Of a stretch of DNA of 64,000 bases, positions 51,272 to 64,000 are shown one piece after another. Under the pieces are notes generated by a model. That model had not been told where the DNA came from. It ran no database searches and saw only the letters and a list, made by a program, of their open reading frames with translations. Source of the DNA: Sinotaia quadrata (taxonomy: Eukaryota > Mollusca > Gastropoda > Architaenioglossa > Viviparidae); the NCBI GenBank assembly GCA_028829895.1, contig CM054177.1, positions 36,486,564 through 36,550,563 on the forward strand, written 5' to 3'. How positions within the stretch are numbered: the stretch's first letter is position 1; each line of letters opens with the position of its first letter. A program made the position numbers and the translations under genes.

Positions 51272-51561
51272 GGCGGATAAGGAGTTGTTTTTATGGCGTG
51301 CGTTTAAATATTCAAATGTCTAGACATCAGAAATAGGTCAAGGTTGCGTGCGTGCATTAAATTGGAGCTGGCAAAAAGTGGCGGGGCTTAACTTTTCGCG
51401 CGAGCACTTTTTGCATTAGTGGCGGGGTTTATCTGGAAAAGATCCCAAATATGTTATAGATAGCACTATAAACTAATGAAGATTAAGACAGTTTGATATT
51501 GAAAGGATATGAACAGTGGTATATGATAATATCATTGTGAGTCAAAAGTTTGGGGATCTTT

Positions 51562-51648
51562 ATATGGTTATTGGAGATAGAAAAATACAAATATGGTTAT
51601 TGGAGATAGAAAAATACAAATATGGTTATTGGAGATAGAAAAATACAA
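51562..51648. repeat. Tandem triplet, 29-bp unit
   Basis: Three identical consecutive units containing 'atatggttattggagatag', followed by a partial fourth. Confidence 0.95.
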
Positions 51649-52533
51649 ATATGGTAACTGAAGAGGAAAAAAAATCTAAAAACCTTTTAATTGTAGTGTT
51701 TGCTAATGTTTTTGTATAGAAATTGTATCACCTGTCATACCATAGTATGTGCTTTAATACTCACACTAAGACAGGCATTTTCACATATACTATACTAAAT
51801 GGATTACTCTCTGCATTTTAGTTTTCCAAAGATTTTCTGAAATATAATTACAGTCCTTATATCTGCTGCATTGACTTTGCTTTTCATTTAAATTACTTCT
51901 TAGCTTTGTATCTATTCATTGTGATTCCTTGACATCAAAACTTTTGTGTTTTTAACTTTTAAGATTGACAGATGTTATATCTATGAATGATTTCCAGTGG
52001 TGACAGCTAGTAGTCTTGTTCACCCATATTTTGTACAGGTATTCGTGCTACAATTATGTGCATGTCACAAAAATCTGGCTTCATCACAGCACTGTTTTTT
52101 AAAAAATATTTTTTTATTGACAAAAAAAGTATTTTTGTCATACATCGTTTTCACTATTTTGATAACTGCAGTCAATGGAGGTAATCATGATTAGCATCAA
52201 ATGCATCGTAATTAAATTGAATTCTTGTATTTAAATTTGTTATGAAAGATTAGTTGGCATTAAAAGAATATAGCTAATATGCCCATTATATATTCCTTTG
52301 TATTTACAGCTGATTTAAAGGTTATGTAGCTTTTATTAATAACACTATATTATTAAATATGTCCGTTCCTGTAAATTTTTTGAAACACAATATTTTAAAA
52401 ACATACCACTGATGGAGGGCAGTTGAGATTATGCCCAAGCTGGTGTGACCTTCTTCCTGCCCTCCAGCCCTCCACCTTGAACACAAGTGGGTCCCACTGG
52501 GGCACTCCAGATCAGATAACGTCTGATTACTAA

Positions 52534-53520
52534 TTGATGAACGCAAGCTTCAAAACTGCTATTGAAACACACACATGCAATATTTTTATTAACAAAACAC
52601 TAAGATTAAGTACAAATACACTACCAAACATGAAAATAACAGAACTATGTAATTATAAACAAACAGGACATTTAAACCTTATAGAAAGACGGAACAAACA
52701 AGCATTAAATTTTTTGGCAAATAGAATACAACATGATCACACACTAGCTACAAACACACAAAAATCACAAAATCGAACATCTTGATACCCAAGCAAAATG
52801 GCCAGAAAAATAAAATATATAAAATAGACAAAAATTCAGACTACCCCTCACCTCCACCCCCACCCCCAACCAACCAACTTATGAAAAACTTATTAAAAAC
52901 ACAAACTTACCTCAAACAGTCCCAACGCCACCATGGACCATCCACAAATAGACCTTACACTGATGCACTCAAAATGCACCGACACAAAACAATCACAACA
53001 AAACTCATTAGAACATATATTAAAAAATTATCCAAATCATCTAAAAAATTATACAGCTGATTCCAAAACATCTGACAGAAATGGGGCAGTCATTAACCGT
53101 TACCAAGGAACATACATTTACAAATTACACCCTGCTAATTCAGTACTAACAGCTGGTAACTCTACAAAAATCACTTTCACAACTGAACAAAAATCCATCC
53201 TTATCCCTAAATAAAAACATACTAATGCTAACTGAATATCTTCAATTCAGACATTATGCAACACACAAATCATTTCTAGAATATATTCCATAAACAAAAT
53301 AAGAAACTACATTAAGAAACTAGATAAACAAAACATTAAAACCACATTACTATGGATACCAGGCCACAAGAATATATCAGGAAATGAAACAGCAGATAAA
53401 GGGAGAAAATATGGTACAAAACAGGCAGACATTTCATACACTCCCTTATACAATTCAGAAATGCATGCATGCATTGAGCAGATTTATAAAATGAAAAATA
53501 CACCAAGAATTGTAATGTTT
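52534..53520 (+). pseudogene. Non-LTR retrotransposon fragment: end of reverse transcriptase and RNase H (copy 1)
   Basis: The first open part (TLRLSTNTLPNMKITEL ... ERRNKQALNFLANR) resembles the linker after reverse transcriptase in RNase H-bearing LINEs. Then NYTADSKTSDRNGAV corresponds to the RNase H start 'YTDGSKT--G-GA', with the DG altered. After a frame change TLLWIPGHKNISGNETADKG matches the C-terminal RNase H motif 'WIPGH-GI-GNE-ADK'. There are stops at several points, so it is inactive. The layout (reverse transcriptase followed by RNase H) suggests the I/Jockey-related group. It is inserted in the RAB4 sense orientation. Confidence 0.8.
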
Positions 53521-54487
53521 CCCCTTCATTGAACTTGTCATATTACTTTTTTCTCTCAGATGAATGGTGGTGAACATTATTTGCGATTTCCAACTTCTAG
53601 ATTTAAACTATATATATATAAGTACTTTGTACTTTGAGGTACAATAAATTTTCTGTTGTATTGAAAGACTTATCTGGAGGTAAACGTGCAGACATTTAAA
53701 ATAGTGACCACAAAGAATTAAATACAGAAGAGATTTAATTTATAAAATGTATATGAAACTTACACTTGTGTGGTAAAAGATGCTAGTGGGGACCAGCAAT
53801 AAGAATTTTCAAACAATGTAAATGAAATAAAAAGCAAATATCTAGAAAGAACTATTAAATATGAGTATTTTCTCTTTTAATGGAAGCAAATAATACAACA
53901 AATGGACATAACATGGATTTGAAATTTAAGAAAATAATAAAATTTTTAAATTGTCTTTTGTATTATTATTTAATTAGTCCTCATTACTGGACCAGAGGTT
54001 GTGGAAGGATTGAGGGTGGGAGGTTCAACTGTTAAGTACAGGCATTTTATAAAATAGTGCAAACCTCATTAGTGTATAAGTTTAGGGTAGAGAATAAATC
54101 TTTTTCAAACAGGGGATAAAGAAAGAAAAAATATTTTTATAGAATAATCATTCACTTTTCTGTATACCATGTTTTATTATTGGCACAAGCATAAATACTT
54201 TGTTTGAATGTTTATGAGTTTAAAGGCTCTGAATTTTCTGCACCAGTTCTGGTATTGAATTTAATTGTTTATTGATATTTTTAAAAGTTGTAAAAGATTT
54301 AAGTTTTTGAAACTTTGAAAAAATATAAAGGTTTACAGAAATATTAAATATTAATGTAAAAAATATTTAAACTCAGTTGGATTTAATTTGATTTACACAA
54401 GTTTAAAATAGGTAATGATTTGCACAACAACATATATTATTATTAATTTAAATATTTATTTTTTACACATTTTTTCTTCCATTTTAG

Positions 54488-54568
54488 ATTTTCTCTTCAA
54501 ATTTCTTGTGATTGGCAGTGCTGGAGCAGGAAAATCTTGCATCTTGCATCAATTTATAGAGAACAAAT
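54488..54568 (+). CDS. RAB4: Rab4-family small GTPase, coding exon 2 (P-loop)
   Basis: Seen: an 81-base exon preceded by a pyrimidine-rich acceptor ending TTTTAG and followed by the donor GTAAGT. It completes Asp6 and encodes residues 6-32 plus the first base of codon 33. The phosphate-binding P-loop is GSAGAGKS at residues 15-22, a match to GxxxxGK[S/T]. The following [10 protein letters not shown] is the alpha-1 helix and is typical of Rab4. Compared with vertebrate Rab4, the P-loop has Ser and Ala where Asn and Thr are usual; both are conservative. Phase 1 is kept at both ends, so it joins exons 1 and 3 without a shift. Role (known for the family): binds GTP in the endosomal recycling switch. 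Confidence 0.95.
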
Positions 54569-56164
54569 GTAAGTCTTAGGAATTTTCTCTTATAATAATA
54601 TTATGTTAAATTAAAGTGCATCTAAATACTGACTTTTATCAACCAGATGGTGAATTTTCTTCATTATTGTGATTTACATTACATGTATTTAAATTACACT
54701 TGGTACTGATTTTTTTTTTAATATACTTTTTTTACTTTTTTTTTTTATTTACTTATAAAAGAGCTACTAAACAATGTGTTATTTTTCTTAATCACTCTTC
54801 TCATGATTTAAAAATGATGTACCATATTCTCATTAGTTTAAACTTATTTACTCATTTTTGACTTGTTTCTGAAAATAATTAAGAAGTTTCAGATTTTCAG
54901 GTTATTGACTTATGTCACATTGCAGATGACCCTAACATAATTCTGACTGGTTTTGCTGGCTTTACAAATGGCTTTGTCATTTTACTTATTTAATTTATGG
55001 ATATCTTATTGCTTTAGTTGTTGATTTTAATAAAATGCATCAATAACTATAATAAATACAGCAATCTGATAAATGATAAAAGATTATGTAGACACTGAAT
55101 TACACAACATTAAGCAATATAGCTGTTAATTTTTCAAAGCCAGCTACTTCTGAAGTTCTGTCTGGCATTAAGGTAGTGCATAAAATTTCTGGAAATGTCA
55201 TAGGTCCAAAGTGAAAAATTCCACCCATATGCATTAGCTTTTAGTTTTGAAAACATGAGCATCTTGTAAGATAAATATATTTTAAGAGATTGCAGAGTTT
55301 TTAGCATTCCAAGATGTTCATTTAATATTATTTATTTTTTAAAATATAAAAAGAATTATTTGTCATTATACTGATTCTGTAATCTTCCAACTTGCATTAC
55401 ATTCATATTTTAATTGCATGTTCATCATAAATAAATTTAAAATGTTTATCATTTTGTAATAGATAAAGACATTTTTATTGACAAATTCATTTCTGTATAT
55501 ATTACAAAATTTTGTAAATTCATTTTTTTCCACTTTATTAATATCTTAATAAAGACTGGTAGTATTAATTGTTATCTTTCATGTATTTTAGCCATGCCAC
55601 TATGTCATATACAAAATTCAGGTCTGTATATGAGTGCAATCACTAAATAGTGAAAAAAGTATTTTCTATATATTTATGTCTGCTGTTTGATATCCAAACT
55701 ATTATACTTAACAAAATTATATGCATCTGACATATACAGAAAATTATTGGCACGTAAAATTCATTCATCAAAATGATTTTTCACATTTTAGAATTCAATA
55801 TTATTTTATTAGACAACAGTGTCGTTTATGTTAACTTGAAATACTGCCCAGTAAAACTTTTTTATAAGGTGTGTTAACCTCCAAGATTGAATCAGTACTA
55901 ACTTCTTTCACTTGGTTATTTGCACAAATACTGAAATAGGTCCAAAGTAAAGTTTAGATTAAAATAATTTGAATGTAAAACATTTTTTTTTTTATTATTC
56001 ATGAAACAAGAGTTTATTAGATAGATTTGTCCTTAGATTACAGTATTAATTTTAGATCCATTCCTTCTAGCTTTCTGTGAGAAAGTAATCCAAGCAGATG
56101 AAAAAGCATACACAAAATTAAAATATTTGTTGATAAATATATATGTAAATTCTTTACTTACAAA

Positions 56165-56485
56165 GTAATAGTGTATTTATATTGGCATTTAATTATTACT
56201 GGAAAGAACATAAATTATAAATAACAAGAGAATGTATTTCAGTATTTATTTTCTACTTAAAATAGGTTTTACATAATTAAACTATTTGTATTTGGAAAAA
56301 CACTGGACAATAATCTTTGTTTTTAAGAATGCATAATATTTATATTGGTATTTAATTATTACTGGAAATAAATAAATAAAGAATAAAAATGTATAAATAG
56401 TAAAAATATATTTCAGTATTACATAATTAAACTACTTTATTTGGAAAAACACTAGACTATATATCTTGATTTTTAAGAATGCATA
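56165..56485. repeat. Diverged tandem duplication, unit about 160 bp
   Basis: The segments 56168-56335 and 56338-56485 share 'tttatattgg-atttaattattactgga', 'acataattaaact' and 'gtatttggaaaaacact' with indels. Confidence 0.85.
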
Positions 56486-56720
56486 ATAGTTGTACTATCT
56501 GGTAAAATAGAGATATAAAGGTCTCTTTTTGAATAAAGATTATAATTAGTTTATAATTAAACATATTTTTTTATAATATATAGAACCAATAATGAGTAGA
56601 GATTCAAATTTGAGAACATATTCATTTGATAACAAAATGTTACAAGATCTGTTCTTTATATATAAAAGAAAAGTAGTTTGATGGTTGAATTTTGTATTTG
56701 CATGAAAAGATTTTTTATCT

Positions 56721-57056
56721 TTTATCTTGCGTCATGCTGTACTTTTAAGTCTGCGGTTAATGGACCAATTTTAGAAATATAGTTCTTCTGCTTGGGTACT
56801 ATTTAATAATATTCTTACTTTGGATAGATAATTTTAATTTGAAATAGAAACTAAACTTTCACAGCAAGTAGAATAAATTTACAAGACATTTATCTTGCGT
56901 CATGCTGTACTTTTAAGTCTGTGGTTAATGGACCAATTTTAGAAATATAGTTCTTCTGCTTGGGTACTATTTAATAATATTCTTACTTTGGATAGATAAT
57001 TTTAATTTGAAATAGAAACTAAACTTTTACAGCAAGTAGAATAAATTTACAAGACT
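56721..57056. repeat. Near-identical 168-bp tandem duplication
   Basis: 56721-56888 and 56889-57056 differ at only about two positions (cgg/tgg and tttcac/ttttac), so this is a recent event or maintained by conversion. Confidence 0.96.
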
Positions 57057-57654
57057 TGTGCTTTTCTAATTAACTATTAAGTAAAAAATATTAAAATATA
57101 AAGTACTGAATAGTGTAAATAAATAATTTTTGTTTTCAATCCATATTGTTTTTATTAATTTTGTAAATACAACTTTAATGTTGATCACATGTTTAAAATG
57201 GTCATTATACATTGTACCTTTAAAAGTGATAGAGATTCACTTCTAATTCACTTTGCAGGTTTTGCCATGTAAACATTTTTTAAAAAATTAATTATGATGT
57301 GGCACAGTTTTTTTCTTTCCATATCCTCATTTGATTGGTTTAGTCAGTAAAAGGCAAATATGTTCTTTCCCAAAGCAGATAATTTTTATAGGTCATCCTG
57401 ATAAAATAAATATTGCTTCTCTCCTTTAATTGACATTTTACAGGGATACAAAAATTTATAATTATAATGATTTATAATTATTTTCTTACTAGTCTCTTTG
57501 AAAAAGCTTTGAATTTGGAATCTTTGAAAATTTTTTCATCTTGATTTCATGACACAAAGGATGTCTTAGCAAACAGTTTATGGGAAAATTAGAGGAACAA
57601 TTTTATGGATAATTCTGTTATTTATTAGTGAAGTGCTTTGAAAGTTTATTGAAA

Positions 57655-58016
57655 AAAAGTATTATCATTTTCACAGCTGCAGGTTTGACCAGTTCTTCAC
57701 AAATAGTATGGCTTCTTGTTTTGGAAAATCAACCCGGCTACTTCAAAAGCTAGTTCTTGATGCTGAACATTGATCAAATGTACCCCTCAAGTTGCTTTTC
57801 ATTCTCTGCCTTTTGATAGCTCTTTCCAAATTCTCAAAGTATTCCCGTGGTTTGGAAGACAGATATGAGTGCAAATTGTCCAAGTGTTTCTTCAGCTGAT
57901 AATTTTTGAGTGCTTTCAGACACACATTTAGGCTTCATTTGTCTTTTGTCTTCTGTTTCTGTGAATCCATAATTGAGGAACTCTGTCAGATATTTCCTTT
58001 TCCTGTTTGATGCCAT
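57655..58016 (-). pseudogene. hAT-type transposase relic with BED zinc finger (ZBED5/FAM200-like)
   Basis: On the minus strand from 58016 the reading is MASNRKRKYLTEFLNYGFTE then KRQMKPKC; after a frameshift CLKALKNYQLKKHLDNLHS and KPREYFENLERAIKRQR follow. After another shift AFEVAGLIFQNKKP and EELVKPAAVKM follow. This is the N-terminal order of ZBED5/FAM200-type hAT proteins: 'RKY-E-FL-YGFT', BED finger C-x2-C...H-x4-H, 'KP-EYF', then 'SYEVA-LIA--KKPHTIGE-L-KP'. Two or more frameshifts make it inactive. Only the first about 120 residues survive. Confidence 0.8.
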
Positions 58017-59057
58017 CTGAAGGGTAAAAGTGAATATTGTTTTACTTTAACAGTTTAAGCCGATATCCTTAGAGAGCAATAAAAAGTTGAAATAAGTCCT
58101 CAACTCTTTATCAGCATGCAGTGCAGTTTGAGAAAACCTGTCACATATTACACTCTCAAGACAATATAATGCTGACATTATTTTTAATGTTGTGGAGACT
58201 ATTACCATAATTTAATCTGAACTTACAATTGAACACAGTACCTGCTCAAGTCGCAACAGTTATGGTTTCATTTTTGTATGTGCTTTATATGTGAAGCATC
58301 AATGAAAATCTCACATAAGATTTTGCTGTAGGTTCCAAAGTTTAGAATTTAAAAAATATTACCATCATTTTCTAAAATTTTTACAATTCGTTTGACATAA
58401 AAAAGTATTAAAAATTGTATATACTTGTAATAGCTTTGGATTGCTATTTCAGCAAATGTCATTAAAAAATATAACAGAAATCCTTAATTTAATTCATAAG
58501 AACTTTATTAGTTATTGAATAGGAACAACTCGCCATTGTCAAAGGGAAGCACCAAAATTAATTTTCTTTTATTGTTTATGCCAAACATCTAGATTAAGAT
58601 CACCAAAAGCTGCCCAACCTGCGCTTAATTTTCAGCTATCCGATTACCATGAAATTTCATGTTAGTGTCACATCACATGGATAAGTCTAAAGCTTTTTAA
58701 ATGTTAAGTTCAAAAGTGTAACTAACAAAGTTATACATGACTAACAAACACACATTACATTTCTTCACAGCAGTCGTAAAAGTTATTAATAAATCTATTT
58801 TTATATAAAACCAAGGTTCAAATTGTTGGTGGGTGTGTGTGCAGTTTCGCCTGCACTGTTTTGCTATTGTGATATATTTTTTGAAACAATGTATTAAGGA
58901 AGAGTGTTGTGTCATTTGAAAATGCTGATTTAGGGTTGTGACTTTTTGAAATGCTTTCTTTCTGATCGTGTTAATTGTGAAACACTTTTAAATCTTTGCA
59001 TGGGTTCAGCATGACAATGTTTTTGTTGAGAGTATTGTTTATTTTGTGGCTGTTTGC

Positions 59058-59387
59058 ATTGTTTAGGAACTGGCTGGTATTGTGTACATTGTTTAGGAAC
59101 TGGCTGGTATTGTGTACATTGTTTAGGAACTGGCTGGTATTGTGTACATTGTTTAGGAACTGGCTGGTATTGTGTACATTGTTTAGGAACTGGCTGGTAT
59201 TGTGTACATTGTTTAGGAACTGGCTGGTATTGTGTACATTGTTTAGGAACTGGCTGGTATTGTGTACATTGTTTAGGAACTAGCTGGTATTGTGTACATT
59301 GTTTAGGAACTAGTTGGTATTGTGTACATTGTTTAGGAACTAGTTGGTATTGTGTACATTGTTTAGGAACTAGTTGGTATTGTGTAC
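59058..59387. repeat. Minisatellite: 11 units of exactly 30 bp
   Basis: The unit starts 'attgtttaggaactggctgg'. Units 1-7 are identical; unit 8 has one change (ctagctgg) and units 9-11 have two (ctagttgg). Because 30 is a multiple of three, several frames are open: minus strand CTQYQPVPKQ and plus strand HCLGTGWYCV. This is treated as non-coding. Confidence 0.97.
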
Positions 59388-60109
59388 ATACCAGAGAGAA
59401 TGAGAACAAAGGAACATTTTTTTGAGAATTGCATGCTCTGCATGGAAGGAGTTGTGTAGTGTGGTGTTATTGCCAGCTTGCAGATTTTTCTCAGGTGGTC
59501 CTCCGACAGCAAGTGAAAAGACTATGAACTTGAAGTAGAGATTGAAGTGAATACAGAAAGAGACAGTACACAGTTCAGATTTTGCTTTTGAGAAAAGAAA
59601 CAGTTGAATTGAGAATTTACATTTAAGAAAGGAACAGTTTAGAATGGCTTTGAGAAAATAGACAGTTGAGAATTTACCTTTAAGAAAAACAGTTCAGAAT
59701 TGGCTTTGAGAAAAAAAGATAGTTGGTAGACCATACTCCAACTGCACGCTAAACATGTATGCACATAATCTTCAAGATTTTACAGTAGATCATCAATTAA
59801 AATAATGTGTTTGGTTAGCAAATGTTTGAAAAGTTTAATCATTTTCTGGTTGTGCATTTTGAAATTTATTACAGGATTCCTTCTCAAAATATAAAATTAT
59901 AAGAATTGTTTCAGTAATCAAGTTTTTAACTCTTCATAATCCATATCAGCCTTGACTGCTGAAATTATGGAATCATTATGTCTAAGGGGTTATGGTCTTA
60001 TCTCTGAGCATCATATACATGTAGTTGAATCTGAGCTTAAGCTTGGGCTAGCACTGTAATTAATTTTAATGACTGTAGCTTATTTTGGAATTTTAATGTT
60101 TCTTTTTGT

Positions 60110-60240
60110 TTTTCTAATATTTCCTCTTTGTCATCTTCTGGATTTTATTTTTATTGCCTTTTCCTTTTGTTTTTCTGATATCTCTCTCCCTCTTTGTCAT
60201 CTTCTGGATTTTATTTTTATTGCCTTTGTATCTAAATGTC
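60110..60240. repeat. Duplication of a 45-bp T-rich block
   Basis: 'cctctttgtcatcttctgga' followed by 'ttttatttttattgcc' occurs at 60123 and again about 68 bp later at 60191. Confidence 0.9.
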
Positions 60241-62757
60241 ATTCACTGTAAATTAATTACAATCTAGGACAACATGACACTCCCGGTGATTCTATAAGCC
60301 CTCACCCCAAGTGGGTATCTTCCATTAAATATAGAATAAAACAGAGACAATACATGCATTACGAGATGAACTTTACATAAAGTGAAAATGATAAAGAAAT
60401 GACATGAAAAAGAGTGAAAAATTAATAAAAGGATTTATAAAAAGAAAATAAATAACAATTCAATCAAAATACATATCAATTACAATTTAAATCATTAACC
60501 TAATTATCTCAGAGGGATCTAGCCTGTCTCTAAAGTATGTTTTTAATCTGCAATTTATTTTCCGAAAAGTTTATCACATGTCTACAGTGTTTATTCTCTT
60601 GAAGTAAGTTTCTCTTGACTTTACAGTTTGAATGAAACAACACACGTCATGACACTAATGTTTCGGGTAACACATATCTCTTCACCGCTTAGTTGATGTG
60701 GCCAATCACTTGTATTTCACACATGATCTATTGTCTACATGCATGAACAAATGTGATGCCACAAAGACTCTCTCACACAATTCTGACCAAGAAGGAACTA
60801 ACCAGAAACTAAACTGATGAAAACAACGACAACAATCCTGCAACCAATAGATGCAGTATTAAATATTTTGCAACAATTATTTGACTGAAAATGTACCAGA
60901 AGTAGACCCTTTGAGTGATATATTTCACTATACTGAAAGAGAATTATAGATTAGAATATACATAGTGTTCTAGGTAATATTCCAATACTCATACACACAA
61001 AAAAGGTTTTAAAATGATTATACTCTTAACACACAATACTTAAGAAAATATCATACCTGCCAAAACAAAGGGTGAAAGAAACAATGTATCAACGATGTCT
61101 GAATTCCATTACAGAGAAGCATTCATTCTTTTTCAGAGTCTATATGACTCACACACACCAACTTTTTACAATTTTTGATGAATTGGACTATCTTCACTTC
61201 TAGGCCGATGTCTAGGGTTTCTCTCTCAAAGAAGTTATTTTAATTCATATTTGATCCTCGATGTCACCTTTGTCATGACAACTACATCACACCTTGACCT
61301 GTAAGTCGCCCATGCAAGCAAGTTTTTAATTTCCCTTCATTCACAGATGGAATTGTGCTTGAGATTTTCTAGCCCATGGCTACAGTTGACTAATTTTTAC
61401 TTCTGACTTTTCATTATTACTTTTAGGGGTTTTACACAATATTAGAGGTCAGGGTCATATCTACTAGTTTAGAAGTTTACTTTAAATATTTTTGTTTGCC
61501 CTACACTGGACTCCAACTGAAAAACATCCAGTCTACCTTTCCTTATAACTTTAACGACTAATCTTAACGTTTATGCACCTTTTAGCTTTTACAACAGTAC
61601 ATCTTGTATTGTTTGAATTTTATATTTTAATATTTATTTAATGTTACTGGGCTAAATTAATATCCCATTCTCTGGAGAGATTGACACTATAACCTCTTCC
61701 TCTTTTTCTCTAGTCTCCCACTCTGACTCTAACCATAGTCTCATTTCCTCAGATTTTATTTTCTGTTTGTATCTTTCTTTATATATCTTTCACAGAATCT
61801 TACCTAATCTCCTCTCTGAGGATTTGAAATTTTTATAAGAAAGACATTTTTGCTCTCTCTTCCTTTTTAAAAAGATTTTTTTATATGTAAAAGCATAAGA
61901 AATTATTCAGTGAATAACTTTTAGTTTTAAACGAGACACTTTTTGTTTGGTTTACTTTTTTATTTTTTATTTTTTAGACAAAATCATATTAAATGCTTAT
62001 ATGCATCAGAATAACTCTTGATTTTGTTACTCAGACTAGATAATATATGAAACAAACTTTTTATTGAGTATACTTTCAAATTATGCTCATAATTTTCTTC
62101 GTTAGAAATATAAAAGTTCATGTATGAAATAAAAGTGCAGTTTAAAAAAAAAGTGAAAAAAGATTCAGTAAAATATTTTATTCTTCATCTTTCTTTTTAT
62201 AAAAAAAATATTGTTTTATATAATTTTGTTATATAACCACTTTAGATATATAGTCTAATCCTTTCCATGTCTGCATTTGTAGGACAGGAATAAGCTCATG
62301 GATTAAAAATATATATATATAAAATTATCCAGACATAAAGAATTCTCTCTTAAAAATATGCAAAATTAATGTATTTAGTTATATAATAAATAGTATTGTG
62401 CTTGTTAGAAAGTGAATATGTGTAGCTCACTCCACTATTTATAAAATAATATAGTTACAGTTAAAGAAGTCATAACATATTAAAATTTAATTAGAATAGT
62501 TATTTTGGGAATTGTGGTAAGAAAGAATCTTCCATAGCAGAATGAGTGAGTGTATGTATGCCCTCTCCAAATTATAAAATTTGGTCAGTTCTTTTCACAA
62601 ACAATTTGAATTTTAAAATAAAAATGTAATATGGAAATAAAGATGTACATTTGTTTAATTTTTAGTATTTTTTGTATGCTTACTAATGCCATTTATTTTA
62701 ACTCTTTTTATTTACTTGTATCATTATGCTATTTATGATATGTATTTGAATAAATAA

Positions 62758-64000
<1,243 letters not shown>

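Larger units (their letters stand above)
50748..51446. mobile_element. 699-bp inverted-repeat (foldback) element with telomere-like repeats
   Basis: The termini are GGGATCTTTTCCAGATAA inverted at each end; the match extends about 27 bp with one mismatch. AAATAT is duplicated on both sides (50742-50747 and 51447-51452). Inside, the first 120 bp recur in direct orientation at 51053-51169, so three terminus-like ends are present. Two TTAGGG-type tracts lie inside. No protein is encoded. The superfamily is unclear. Confidence 0.9.
46759..54487 (+). other. RAB4 intron 1, about 7.7 kb
   Basis: Consensus donor and acceptor. Contents are a palindrome at 47038, a duplicated 29-bp word near 48010-48060, a dispersed duplication (48.67 and 49.34 kb), a telomere-repeat foldback element (50.75 kb), a 29-bp tandem triplet (51.56 kb) and a non-LTR retrotransposon fragment (52.53 kb). 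Confidence 0.9.

Noticed and set aside
59058..59387. CRISPR array
   Set aside because: The repeats have no unique spacers between them and the genome is eukaryotic.
58930..59409. 159-codon minus-strand frame of CTQYQPVPKQ repeats as a protein gene
   Set aside because: The unit is a multiple of three, so any stop-free unit stays open in the frame. No signal peptide, homologous domain or flanking exon supports it.

Overview
This is a window of animal nuclear DNA, visibly AT-rich, with long introns and many decayed mobile elements. The TTAGGG-type internal tracts fit a metazoan. The intron-rich genes, the nidogen-like protein and the recurrent short repeat motifs suggest a lophotrochozoan, possibly a mollusc, but the species cannot be fixed from the sequence alone.

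Two real protein-coding genes are supported, each cut by a window edge. (1) Minus strand, 21,556 down to 5,055: three exons of a secreted protein with a signal peptide and a NIDO (nidogen-type) domain. All splice junctions agree in phase and the introns are about 8 kb each; the rest of the gene lies beyond the left edge. (2) Plus strand, 46,743 to 62,903: the first three coding exons of a Rab4-family small GTPase. They carry the P-loop, switch I and DTAGQE motifs, again with introns of about 8 kb; the rest lies beyond the right edge.

The remainder is introns and intergenic DNA filled with transposon relics. The NIDO-gene introns hold a repeat family of about 2 kb (5.64-7.69 kb) split by a 403-bp TTAA-flanked MITE, a decayed Ty3/Gypsy-like gag with a CCHC knuckle (8.4-9.1 kb), tandem arrays, a mariner transposase relic (15.5-15.85 kb, minus) and a piggyBac transposase relic with one terminus (17.0-17.67 kb, minus). 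The 21.6-46.7 kb intergenic region holds a coding-like, threonine-rich degenerate stretch (22.8-23.87 kb), two minus-strand fragments of a non-LTR retrotransposon (29.4-29.8 and 32.7-33.34 kb), a perfect 91-bp inverted duplication whose second copy is flanked by 15-bp direct repeats (33.93-34.77 kb), further copies of three local repeat families, and a THAP-domain relic (45.4-45.6 kb, minus). The RAB4 introns hold a 699-bp inverted-repeat element containing telomere-like TTAGGG tracts (50.75-51.45 kb), a second non-LTR retrotransposon fragment with an RNase H region (52.53-53.52 kb), recent tandem duplications, a hAT/ZBED-type BED-finger relic (57.66-58.02 kb, minus), an 11-copy 30-bp minisatellite (59.06-59.39 kb) and another piggyBac-like transposase relic (63.45-63.9 kb).

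No tRNA, rRNA, CRISPR array or operon was found. I see no new multi-gene system. The most unusual items are the templated inverted insertion with its target duplication, the MITE with its empty-site paralogue, the telomere-repeat-bearing foldback element, and the minisatellite that is open in several frames.
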